Assembly (NCBI GenBank): GCA_964572855.1
Contig: CAZNGF010000032.1
Span: forward strand, 1-31,364
Length of the DNA stretch: 31,364 nucleotides
Origin: CAZNGF01 sp964572855
Lineage (GTDB): Bacteria; Bipolaricaulota; Bipolaricaulia; RBG-16-55-9; JAJCYT01
Direction: 5' to 3'
Under the pieces are notes generated by a model. The model saw only the letters and a program-made list of their open reading frames with translations, searched no databases and was not told where the DNA came from. Below are positions 6,355 to 13,067 of the stretch, piece after piece. A program made the translations under genes and the position numbers. The number at the start of each line of letters is the position of its first letter. Positions within the stretch are counted from its first letter, which is position 1.

Positions 6355-6429
6355 TGGTGGGTCTAGATGGATTCGAACCATCGACCTCACGCTTATCAGG
6401 CGTGCGCTCTACCCCTGAGCTATAGACCC
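6355..6429 (-). tRNA. tRNA-Ile (anticodon GAT)
   Basis: 75 bases with acceptor GGGTCTA/TAGACCC, D arm GCTC...GAGC, anticodon stem CACGC/GCGTG around CTGATAA (anticodon GAT), a TTCGAAT T-loop and encoded ACCA. Together with the following tRNA-Ala(TGC) it repeats the pair usually found in rRNA spacers, but no rRNA is present here. Confidence 0.96.
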
Positions 6430-6444
6430 AATCGCCGAAGCATC

Positions 6445-6473
6445 AGTTTACCGGGCGGGCCGCATCCAGTCAA
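6445..6473 (-). promoter_or_regulatory. Promoter of the tRNA-Ile/tRNA-Ala pair
   Basis: TTGACT (6473-6468), 17-base spacer, TAAACT (6450-6445) on the minus strand, placing the start about 9 bases before tRNA-Ile. The -35 box contains the TGA stop codon of aroQ, so the two units abut without a gap. Confidence 0.8.
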
Positions 6474-6916
6474 CCGGCGCGCTGATCCGCGCGTTCGAGC
6501 AGCGCCTCCAGCCCCTTGAGGTAACTCGCCCAGCCGTATCCACCGATCTGGGCGATGCAGACGTCCTTGAGGTAGGAGTGGCGCCGGAAGGGTTCGCGGT
6601 TCTGGATGTCGGAGAGGTGGACCTCGACGGCCGGCAGGGCCACGGCGGCCAGGCAGTCGCGCAGCGCGACGCTGGTGTGCGTGAGCGCGCCGGGGTTGAT
6701 TACGATGCCTTGCGCCCAGCGGCGCTCGGCCTGGATAAAATCCAGCAAGGCCCCCTCGTGGTTCGACTGAAACGTTTTCAATTCTAGCCCACGCACCTCA
6801 GCCCAGTCGGCGAGCCGCGCATTGATCTCGTCGAGCGTGAGCGCGCCGTAGACCTCGGGCTCGCGCTCGCCCAGCAGGTTCAGGTTGGGACCGTGGACCA
6901 CTAGGACGCGCCTCAC
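6470..6916 (-). CDS. aroQ: 3-dehydroquinate dehydratase, type II
   Basis: 148 residues, the usual length of the type II enzyme, which removes water from 3-dehydroquinate to give 3-dehydroshikimate (third step of the shikimate pathway, cytoplasmic dodecamer). Visible are VVHGPNLNLLGERE at the N-terminus with the catalytic Tyr of EVYG, the lid-adjacent SNHEG, the INPGALTHTSVALRD block, and EVHLSDIQNREPFRRHS. The start is GTG at 6916, overlapping the aroB stop as GTGA; a longer upstream frame runs antiparallel to nothing useful and lacks homology. It is the last gene of the trp/aro operon. Confidence 0.95.
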   Translation of the reverse strand: MRRVLVVHGPNLNLLGEREPEVYGALTLDEINARLADWAEVRGLELKTFQSNHEGALLDFIQAERRWAQGIVINPGALTHTSVALRDCLAAVALPAVEVHLSDIQNREPFRRHSYLKDVCIAQIGGYGWASYLKGLEALLERADQRAG

Positions 6917-7992
6917 GCCACCCGCTCCCAGAAGTCGAGCGCGCGCACGAGTTGGTCCGGGTCCACGGGACCGGCCTGGCAGCTCCCGATGTGCCGCAGC
7001 CAGCACATCACCACCCGGCCGCCCTGGTTCTTCTTGTCGCGGCGCGCGTGCGCCAGCAGCGCCTCGGGGCTGATCTCGGGTAGCGGGGGGCGCTCGACCC
7101 GCTCCAGCAGCCGGCGGATGCGCACGAACTCCATCTCGCGCAGCGCACCGTACCGGAAACTCAGGTAGGCCTCGCCCAGCATGCCCCAGAGCACGGCCTC
7201 GCCGTGGGTGAAGTGCTGGTACTCGGTCAGGGCCTCCAGCGCGTGCCCCAGCGTGTGCCCGAAGTTGAGGGCCTTGCGCTCGCTGGCCTCGCGCTCGTCG
7301 GCGGCCACGATCCGCGCTTTGATCTCGACGCAGCGGGCCACCACCCGCTCCAGCCCGCCCGTGCCCAGCAGCAGCTCGTCCAGCTCGGCCTCGAGTTGGT
7401 CAAAGAGCGCCCGGTCGCCGATGAGGCCGTACTTGATCACCTCGGCGAAGCCCGAACGCCGCTCCTGCTCGGGCAGCGTCTTGAGCGCGGCCAGGTCGGC
7501 CACCACCAGCTTGGGGGAATGGAAGGCCCCGATCAGGTTCTTGCCCAGGGGGTGGTTGACCCCGGTCTTGCCCCCGACGGCGCTGTCGACCTGGGCCAGC
7601 AGCGTGGTTGGAACCTGGACCAGCCCGACGCCGCGCAGGTAGGTGGCGGCCACGAAGCCGGCCAAATCGCCCACCACCCCGCCGCCCAGCGCGATCACGA
7701 CGGCGTCGCGCTCGAAGCCGTTTTGGATCAGGCGCTCGTAGATGAGGTCGGCTATCTCCAGCGACTTGGACGTCTCGCCGGCCGGCACGCCCACGGCGCG
7801 CGCCTCGATGTCGTTGGCCGCCAGGCTCTTGAGCGCCTGGTCACCGTAGAGCTCGGCCACGCGCTCGTCGGTCACCAGCAGCGCCCGGCCGCGCAACCCG
7901 TGCCGGCGATAGAGCCCGCCGAGCTGGGCCAGCAGGCCATCCCCGATGTAGACAGGGTAGTTGGACGAGCCGGCCACCTCGATCAGCTGCAT
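6913..7992 (-). CDS. aroB: 3-dehydroquinate synthase
   Basis: 359 residues, full length. It turns the seven-carbon sugar phosphate DAHP into 3-dehydroquinate using NAD+ and a divalent metal. Visible: PAGETSKSLE for phosphate/NAD contacts, ALGGGVVGDLAGFVA (NAD-binding glycine loop), QVPTTLLAQVDSAVGGKTGV with catalytic residues, and the metal ligands Glu in GFAEVIKYG and two His in NFGHTLGHALE and THGEAVLWGM. The gene overlaps aroK by ten bases upstream and aroQ by four bases downstream. Overlaps at both ends suggest coupled translation and roughly equal synthesis of the three shikimate enzymes. Confidence 0.96.
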   Translation of the reverse strand: MQLIEVAGSSNYPVYIGDGLLAQLGGLYRRHGLRGRALLVTDERVAELYGDQALKSLAANDIEARAVGVPAGETSKSLEIADLIYERLIQNGFERDAVVIALGGGVVGDLAGFVAATYLRGVGLVQVPTTLLAQVDSAVGGKTGVNHPLGKNLIGAFHSPKLVVADLAALKTLPEQERRSGFAEVIKYGLIGDRALFDQLEAELDELLLGTGGLERVVARCVEIKARIVAADEREASERKALNFGHTLGHALEALTEYQHFTHGEAVLWGMLGEAYLSFRYGALREMEFVRIRRLLERVERPPLPEISPEALLAHARRDKKNQGGRVVMCWLRHIGSCQAGPVDPDQLVRALDFWERVA

Positions 7993-8510
7993 CGGTCCAC
8001 CACCCGTTTGAAGATTCGTTCAGCCACGGCCGCGGGCGGGCCGTCGGCGGGCACGGTCCAGTCCGCGCGGCGGTAGCACGGCGCGCGCTCGGCCAGCAAC
8101 GTTTCGACCCGCTCGGCGCGCGCCTCGGGCGCGAGGCCGTCCAGCAGGGGGCGCGGCACCCCTTCGAGCCGGCATGCGAGCACCTCCGAAGCGACCTCCA
8201 GGTACACGGTGGTTCCGTTTGCCAGCGTCCGCCAGTTGCGTTCGTCCGCGGGCGCGCCGCCCCCCACGGCCACGACGGCCGGCCCGTCGAGCTCGGCCAG
8301 CGCCGCGCGCTCGAGCTCCCGGAAGGCGGGTTCGCCGTCCTCGGCGAAGATCCGTTCGAGCGCGCGACCTGCGCGCGCCGCGACCTGCGCGTCGGTGTCG
8401 ACGAAGGGGAGGCCCAGGCGCCGGGCCAACAGCGGGCCCACCGTGCTCTTGCCGCTGCCCATGAAGCCGATGAGGAAGATCGCGTGTTGTGCGTGAGACG
8501 GGCGCGTCAC
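7983..8510 (-). CDS. aroK: Shikimate kinase
   Basis: 175 residues. It phosphorylates shikimate at O3 with ATP. The Walker A loop GFMGSGKST is at about 15-23, the shikimate-binding DTD at about 38-40, FRELER at about 62-67, and the Walker-B-like VAVGGGA at about 80-86; RPLL in the lid region is also present. The start is GTG at 8510, with an AAAGGGGG ribosome site in the 22-base gap after trpA. It joins the tryptophan genes to the shikimate genes in a single operon. Confidence 0.94.
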   Translation of the reverse strand: MTRPSHAQHAIFLIGFMGSGKSTVGPLLARRLGLPFVDTDAQVAARAGRALERIFAEDGEPAFRELERAALAELDGPAVVAVGGGAPADERNWRTLANGTTVYLEVASEVLACRLEGVPRPLLDGLAPEARAERVETLLAERAPCYRRADWTVPADGPPAAVAERIFKRVVDRCS

Positions 8511-8532
8511 AGAGCCGTCCCCCTTTCCTGGC

Positions 8533-9351
8533 TCAGGGATGGCGTGGTGCGGCCGTCCCGCTGGGGCGGGTGGCCGCTTTCAGGGTGCGGGCCTGCGCGC
8601 CCAGGCCGGCCGGGGACACGCCGCGCTGCACGGTCTGGACCAGCCCGCTGCCCACGATCGCGCCGTCGGCGCCAGCGTCGAGCACGGCGCGCACGTGGTC
8701 CGGCGAGGTGAGCCCGAACCCGACGCACAACGGGAGCGACCCCGCCACCGAGCGCGTCTTGCGGATGAGCGTGGCGGTCGACTCGCTCAGGCTCATCTGG
8801 CCCGTGACGCCGTAGCGGCTCACGACGTAGAGGAAGCCCCGACTGGCCGCAACCAGCCGCTCCAGGCGCGCCTGCGGGGTCTCGGGCGTGGCCATCAGCA
8901 CGAGGTCCGGCCCCCCCTCGCCCGCGAGCTGGAGCAGCCCGCCGGCCTCCTCCAGCGGCAGGTCCGGCACGATGAGCCCGTCCACGCCGGCCGCGCGGCA
9001 GCGCTCGACGAAGGCCGCCTCGCCCAGCCGGAACACGGGGTTGCAGTAGGTCATGAGCAGGAGCGGGACGCCCTCGGCCCGTTTCCGCAGCGTCCCGACC
9101 AGCCCGAACACGTGCTCCAGCGTCGTGCCGGCCGCGAGCGCGCGCACGCCGGCGGACTGGATCACGGGGCCGTCGGCGATCGGGTCGGAGTAGGGGACCC
9201 CGATCTCGACGGCGTCGGCCCCGCCCTCGATCAATGCCTCGAAGTACGGCACGCAGTCCTGCGGCGACGGGTCGCCCGCCATCAGGTAGGGGATGAACGC
9301 CCCCTCGCCCTTGGCCTTGAGCGCCGTGAAGGTTTCGGATAAGCGGCTCAT
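8533..9351 (-). CDS. trpA: Tryptophan synthase alpha chain
   Basis: 272 residues. It cleaves indole-3-glycerol phosphate to indole and glyceraldehyde 3-phosphate and passes indole to TrpB by a tunnel. Catalytic Glu is in DAVEIGVPYSDPIADGP at about 46-62, where the second catalytic Asp also lies; the phosphate loop GFGLTSPDHV and IVGSGLVQ are near the C-terminus. The start overlaps the trpB stop as ATGA and lies two bases after a run of ten G residues. The last 30 or so residues, rich in Ala, Pro and Arg, extend past the usual family end. Confidence 0.95.
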   Translation of the reverse strand: MSRLSETFTALKAKGEGAFIPYLMAGDPSPQDCVPYFEALIEGGADAVEIGVPYSDPIADGPVIQSAGVRALAAGTTLEHVFGLVGTLRKRAEGVPLLLMTYCNPVFRLGEAAFVERCRAAGVDGLIVPDLPLEEAGGLLQLAGEGGPDLVLMATPETPQARLERLVAASRGFLYVVSRYGVTGQMSLSESTATLIRKTRSVAGSLPLCVGFGLTSPDHVRAVLDAGADGAIVGSGLVQTVQRGVSPAGLGAQARTLKAATRPSGTAAPRHP

Positions 9352-10568
9352 CGCCCCCCCCCCAGGTCCTTCTCGGCCGCGCGCACCGTGTCCAGGTCCT
9401 TGTCGCCGCGGCCCGAGACCGTGATGACCACGATCTTGTCGCCCTTCATGCCCTTGGCGCGCGTGACCCCCGCGTAGACCGCGTGGGCCGGTTCGAGCGC
9501 GGGCAGGATGCCCTCGAGCTCGCTGAGCCAACGGAAGCCCTCCAGCGCCTGCTCGTCGGTTACGCTGACGTAGTCGGCGCGCTTGACCTCCTTGTAGAGC
9601 GCGTGCTCGGGGCCCACCCCGGGGTAGTCGAGCCCGGCCGAGATGCTGTGGGTCTCCTCGGTCAGGCCCCAGTCGTTCTGGAGCATGTAGCTGCGCGCCC
9701 CGTGCAGCACGCCGATGCTCCCCTTGCCCAGCGAGGCGCCGTGCTTGCGCCCGCTGCCGCCGGCCTCGGCCCCCAGCAGTTGGACCCCGCGGTCGGAGAC
9801 GAACGGGTAGAACGAGCCGATGGCGTTGCTCCCCCCGCCCACGCAGGCCACCACGACGTCGGGCAGCCGTCCCTCCTGGCGCAGGAACTGGCCCTTGGTC
9901 TCGTCGCCGATCACGCGCTGGAACTCGCGCACGATGTAGGGGTAGGGGTGGGGCCCCACCACCGAGCCGATCAGGTAGTACGTGTCCTGCACGCGCGCGG
10001 CCCACTCGCGCAGCGAGGCGTTGATGGCGTCCTTGAGCGTCGCGCTCCCGTCGTGCACCTCGTGGACCTTGGCCCCCATGAGCCGCATGCGGTAGACGTT
10101 GGACTTCTGGCGCTCCATATCGACCGCGCCCATGTAGACCTCGGTCGGGATGCCGAGCACGGCCCCGGCCATGGCCGCCGCCACGCCGTGCTGGCCCGCG
10201 CCCGTCTCGGCGATGATCCGTGTCTTGCCCATGCGTTGGGCCAGCAGGGCCTGGCCCATTACGTTGTTGAACTTGTGTGCCCCGCCGTGGACCAGGTCCT
10301 CGCGCTTGAGGAAGATTCGAGCGCCGCCGAAGTGCGCGCTCAGACGCTTGGCTTCGTAGAGCGGCGTCGGGCGCCCGCCGTAGTGGCGTTGGTACCGGCC
10401 CAGCGTCTCCTGGAAGGACGCGTCCGCGCGGGCTCCGGCGAAGGCCGCCTCGAGCTGGTCCAGCGCGGGCACCAGGATCTCGGGCACGTAGCGCCCGCCG
10501 AACGAGGCGTACTTGCCGTCCACGGGGTAGTCGCTCAGGCGCACGTCGGGCTTGGCTTCAGGGCTCAT
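9348..10568 (-). CDS. trpB: Tryptophan synthase beta chain (archaeal-like TrpB1)
   Basis: 406 residues. The PLP enzyme joins indole and serine to make tryptophan. The cofactor lysine is Lys99 in KREDLVHGGAHKFNN. Most bacterial TrpB have HTGAHK; HGGAHK together with AETGAGQHGVA, VGGGSNAIG and the spacing throughout resembles Pyrococcus-type TrpB as I remember it. SGRGDKDLD near the end holds the PLP ring-nitrogen serine. The C-terminus, DLGGGR, is encoded by a run of ten G residues (9363-9354). It overlaps trpF by 11 bases and trpA by four. Confidence 0.95.
   Translation of the reverse strand: MSPEAKPDVRLSDYPVDGKYASFGGRYVPEILVPALDQLEAAFAGARADASFQETLGRYQRHYGGRPTPLYEAKRLSAHFGGARIFLKREDLVHGGAHKFNNVMGQALLAQRMGKTRIIAETGAGQHGVAAAMAGAVLGIPTEVYMGAVDMERQKSNVYRMRLMGAKVHEVHDGSATLKDAINASLREWAARVQDTYYLIGSVVGPHPYPYIVREFQRVIGDETKGQFLRQEGRLPDVVVACVGGGSNAIGSFYPFVSDRGVQLLGAEAGGSGRKHGASLGKGSIGVLHGARSYMLQNDWGLTEETHSISAGLDYPGVGPEHALYKEVKRADYVSVTDEQALEGFRWLSELEGILPALEPAHAVYAGVTRAKGMKGDKIVVITVSGRGDKDLDTVRAAEKDLGGGR
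9354..9363 (-). repeat. Run of ten G residues at the trpB/trpA junction
   Basis: On the coding strand ten G residues form the last three glycine codons of trpB plus the G of the preceding CTG, followed by CGATGA holding the trpA start and trpB stop. A -1 slip here puts the ribosome into the trpA frame with no stop in between. Confidence 0.9.
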
Positions 10569-11214
10569 GGCGTCTCACCTTCGCCAGCAGCGCCGCGACC
10601 TTGGCGGGGTCCTTGCGCCCGTCGGTCTCGACCCCCGAGGCCACGTCCACCGCGTAGGGCTGCACGGTGCGGATGGCCTCAGAAACGTTCTCCGGGGTGA
10701 TCCCGCCGGCCAGCACGATCGGCAGCGGGTCGAGCTGTTGCCGGATGCGCGCGCTGATCTCCCAATCGTGCGGACGGCCGGTCCCGCCCGCCTTGCCGTC
10801 GACGCGGCTGTCGAGCAACAGCCCGTCCAGCGGTCCGTCGGCCAGGCGCTCGGCCCGCTCCAGACAGTCCTCGGGGTCCTCGTCGTCCCCGATCGCCAAC
10901 AGCACGAACAGGGGCAGCCCCCCCGGTAGGGCGCGCCGGATGCGCTCCACCTGGACCGCGCCCATCTCGGCGTGGATCTGCAGCACGTGCGGGGCCAGGT
11001 CCTCGACCAAGTCCCCCAGCAGCAGCGGGTCGGTGGTCGTGGTCACGAGCACGGCCGTGCCAAACGGCGGGACGTAGCTCATGAGTTCGTCGGCCTCCTC
11101 GGGGGTGAGCTCGCGCGCGGAGTCGGCCCAGACGATGAAGCCTTGGGCGTCGGCGTCGGCGGTGACCTCGACGTCGTCGATCGTCCGGTTCCCGCACAGC
11201 TTGACCTTGACCAA
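10558..11214 (-). CDS. trpF: Phosphoribosylanthranilate isomerase
   Basis: About 218 residues from a TTG start at 11214. It performs the Amadori rearrangement of phosphoribosylanthranilate in tryptophan synthesis. KVKLCGNRT at the N-terminus carries the catalytic Cys, LLLDSRVDGKAGGTG the catalytic Asp and phosphate glycine loop, and LAGGITPENV...DVASGVETDGRKD completes the barrel. The usual QLHG is QIHA here. The start is uncertain: AGGAGG lies only three bases before the TTG, and an in-frame GTG at 11229 is possible. It leads the six-gene trp/aro operon. trpC, D, E and G are not in the window. Confidence 0.9.
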   Translation of the reverse strand: MVKVKLCGNRTIDDVEVTADADAQGFIVWADSARELTPEEADELMSYVPPFGTAVLVTTTTDPLLLGDLVEDLAPHVLQIHAEMGAVQVERIRRALPGGLPLFVLLAIGDDEDPEDCLERAERLADGPLDGLLLDSRVDGKAGGTGRPHDWEISARIRQQLDPLPIVLAGGITPENVSEAIRTVQPYAVDVASGVETDGRKDPAKVAALLAKVRRHEP

Positions 11215-11270
11215 GGGCCTCCTCCGCACCTCCCGGATGCCGGGATTGTCCTTCGACTGGGGCTCAACGC

Positions 11271-11299
11271 AGTGTAACACAGCCCGCAAACCCGAGCAA
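11271..11299 (-). promoter_or_regulatory. Promoter of the trp/aro operon
   Basis: TTGCTC (11299-11294), 17-base spacer, TACACT (11276-11271) on the minus strand. Transcription would start near 11264, leaving about 50 bases before trpF. That leader holds a short CCCGG/CCGGG hairpin but no run of Trp codons, so classical attenuation is not evident. Confidence 0.65.
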
Positions 11300-11371
11300 G
11301 CGCGCCCGCGCCCTGATCCGCGCCGGCTCGAGAGCGGACAGGCGCGCTGGTCGTCCCGCCCCGCCGCGCCC

Positions 11372-11377
11372 TATAGT
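11372..11377 (+). promoter_or_regulatory. -10 box of the propeller lipoprotein gene
   Basis: TATAGT lies 23 bases before the ATG at 11401, with AAAGGAGG in between. The -35 region is poor (GGTCGT at the right spacing). Confidence 0.45.
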
Positions 11378-11400
11378 GATCCCGAAAGGAGGCGTGCTGC

Positions 11401-13023
11401 ATGCTGCGTTTCTCGCGCTGGAGGCGCGCCGCCCTGGCGGGCGTCGCGCTCGGGCTGGCGGGACTGGCCGGTTGCGGGCTGGCCAACCAATCCCCCGTGG
11501 CCGCGATCCAAGCCGGGCCGGCCGCCGGGGACGTGCCCCTGCAAGTGCGATTCGACGCCTCGGGCTCGTTCGACCCCGACGGCCACCTGACCGAGTGGAC
11601 CTGGGACTTCGGCGACGGGGCGACCGGCGCCGGCGTCGAGGTCGTGCACACCTACGCACGGGACGGGCTCTTCACGGCCGCGCTGGTCGTGAGCGACAAC
11701 CGCGGCGCGCGCGCCGAGGCCCGCGTCGAGATCGCGGCCGGCAACCCGCCGCCGCGCGCTCGCTTCGACGCGGACCCGGCCGGCGGCTGGGCGCCGCTGC
11801 GCGTGCGCTTCGACGCCGGCGAAAGCGGCGACCCCAACGGGACGATCACGGCTTACGCGTGGGACTTCGGGGACGGGGCCGAGGCCGCGGGCCGCGAGCC
11901 CTCACACCGCTACGACGCGCCCGGGGCCTACGCCGTGGCGCTGACCGTCACCGACGACGGCGGCGCGAGCGCGCGCGCCGAGCGGGTCATCCACGTCGTG
12001 GGCATGGGGCTGCCCGAGCCCTTCGACGCCGTGCGCGCGCCCAGCGCGCTGGCGCTGGGCGACTTCGACGCCGACGGCCTGCTCGACGCGGCCGTGGCCT
12101 CGAGCCGGGACGACAGCGTCGCGCTGCTGCCGGGCACGGCCGCCGGGGGCTTCGGCGCCCCGAAGGCGTTTGCAGCCGGCGCAAACCCGCGGCGGCTCGT
12201 GAGCGCGGACTTCAACGGGGACGGCCTGGCTGACGTCGCCTCGGCCGACTTCGACGGCGGCACGGTCACGGCCATGCTGGGACGGATCGGCGGCGGCTTC
12301 TTCATCGCGGACAGCGTGCCGGCCGGCCGCTGGCCCCTGGGGCTGGCCGCGGCCGACTTCGACGCCGACGGGGTGGTCGACCTGGCCGTCACGGACGCCG
12401 GGGACCACACGGCGCGCGTCTTGCTGGGCGAGGGCAACGGGCGCTTCACGCCCGGCCCGCCGGCCGAGACCGGTCGCTGGCCGGGCGCGGCTGCCGCGGG
12501 CGACTTCGACGGCGACGGCCGCCTCGATTTGGCCGTGGCCAACTTCTTCGCCGACTCGGTCTCGGTGCTGTTCGGCGACGGCGCCGGGGGCTTTGCGCGC
12601 CGGCGCGATTCGCCGGCGGGGGCGCTCCCGTCGGCGTTGCGGGCGGCCGACCTGGACGGGGACGGCGCGCTCGACCTGGCCGTGGCCGCCTCGGGCGACG
12701 ACCGGGTCGGCCTGTTGCGCGGCAACGGGGACGGCACCTTCGAGATGGAGGCGGCGCCCGCCGTGGGGAGCCGGCCCTGGGCGCTGGCGCTGGCCGACCT
12801 GGATCGGGATGGGCTGTTCGATCTGATCGTGGCCAACGCGGGAAGCGGCGACGTGACGGCCTGGTTGGCCGCCGCGCCGTTCGTCTTCGACCGGCCGCGC
12901 GGGATCGTGGTGGGCGACGAGCTGCTGGACCTGGCCGGCGCGGACCCGGACGGGGACGGGCACTTGGACTGGTTTGTGGTCGACTTCCGCACCGACCGCC
13001 TCATCCGCGTGCGCGGGCGATAG
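11401..13023 (+). CDS. Lipoprotein with two PKD domains and a seven-repeat FG-GAP/VCBS propeller
   Basis: 540 residues. An N-terminal signal ends in the lipobox LAGC (Cys25), so the protein is probably lipid-anchored outside the cytoplasm. Two PKD domains follow (about 32-115 and 118-200), each with the DFGDG motif and a TYARDG/RYDAPG turn. From about 205 to the end there are seven repeats of the D-x-D/N-x-DG-x-x-D calcium-loop type (for example GDFDADGLLD, ADFNGDGLAD, GDFDGDGRLD), enough for a complete seven-bladed propeller like integrin alpha chains. The role is likely binding of carbohydrate or protein at the cell surface; the ligand is unknown. AAAGGAGG precedes the ATG. It converges on a subtilase gene across a palindrome. 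Confidence 0.88.
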   Translation: MLRFSRWRRAALAGVALGLAGLAGCGLANQSPVAAIQAGPAAGDVPLQVRFDASGSFDPDGHLTEWTWDFGDGATGAGVEVVHTYARDGLFTAALVVSDNRGARAEARVEIAAGNPPPRARFDADPAGGWAPLRVRFDAGESGDPNGTITAYAWDFGDGAEAAGREPSHRYDAPGAYAVALTVTDDGGASARAERVIHVVGMGLPEPFDAVRAPSALALGDFDADGLLDAAVASSRDDSVALLPGTAAGGFGAPKAFAAGANPRRLVSADFNGDGLADVASADFDGGTVTAMLGRIGGGFFIADSVPAGRWPLGLAAADFDADGVVDLAVTDAGDHTARVLLGEGNGRFTPGPPAETGRWPGAAAAGDFDGDGRLDLAVANFFADSVSVLFGDGAGGFARRRDSPAGALPSALRAADLDGDGALDLAVAASGDDRVGLLRGNGDGTFEMEAAPAVGSRPWALALADLDRDGLFDLIVANAGSGDVTAWLAAAPFVFDRPRGIVVGDELLDLAGADPDGDGHLDWFVVDFRTDRLIRVRGR

Positions 13024-13024
13024 G

Positions 13025-13056
13025 CCGTAGGGGCGCTTGGGCAAGCGCCCCTACGG
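13025..13056. repeat. 15-bp-stem palindrome at a convergent junction
   Basis: CCGTAGGGGCGCTTG pairs with its complement around a two-base centre. It begins two bases after the lipoprotein stop and shares GGGGCGCTTG with the palindrome at 3517-3538. It is the obvious bidirectional terminator candidate for the genes on either side. Confidence 0.8.
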
Positions 13057-13067
13057 GTTGGCACCTT

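Noticed and set aside
11215..11264. Trp attenuator or T-box/TRAP-like leader before trpF
   Set aside because: The leader is about 50 bases, with one tiny hairpin, no Trp-codon cluster, no T-box sequence and no spaced GAG/UAG repeats.
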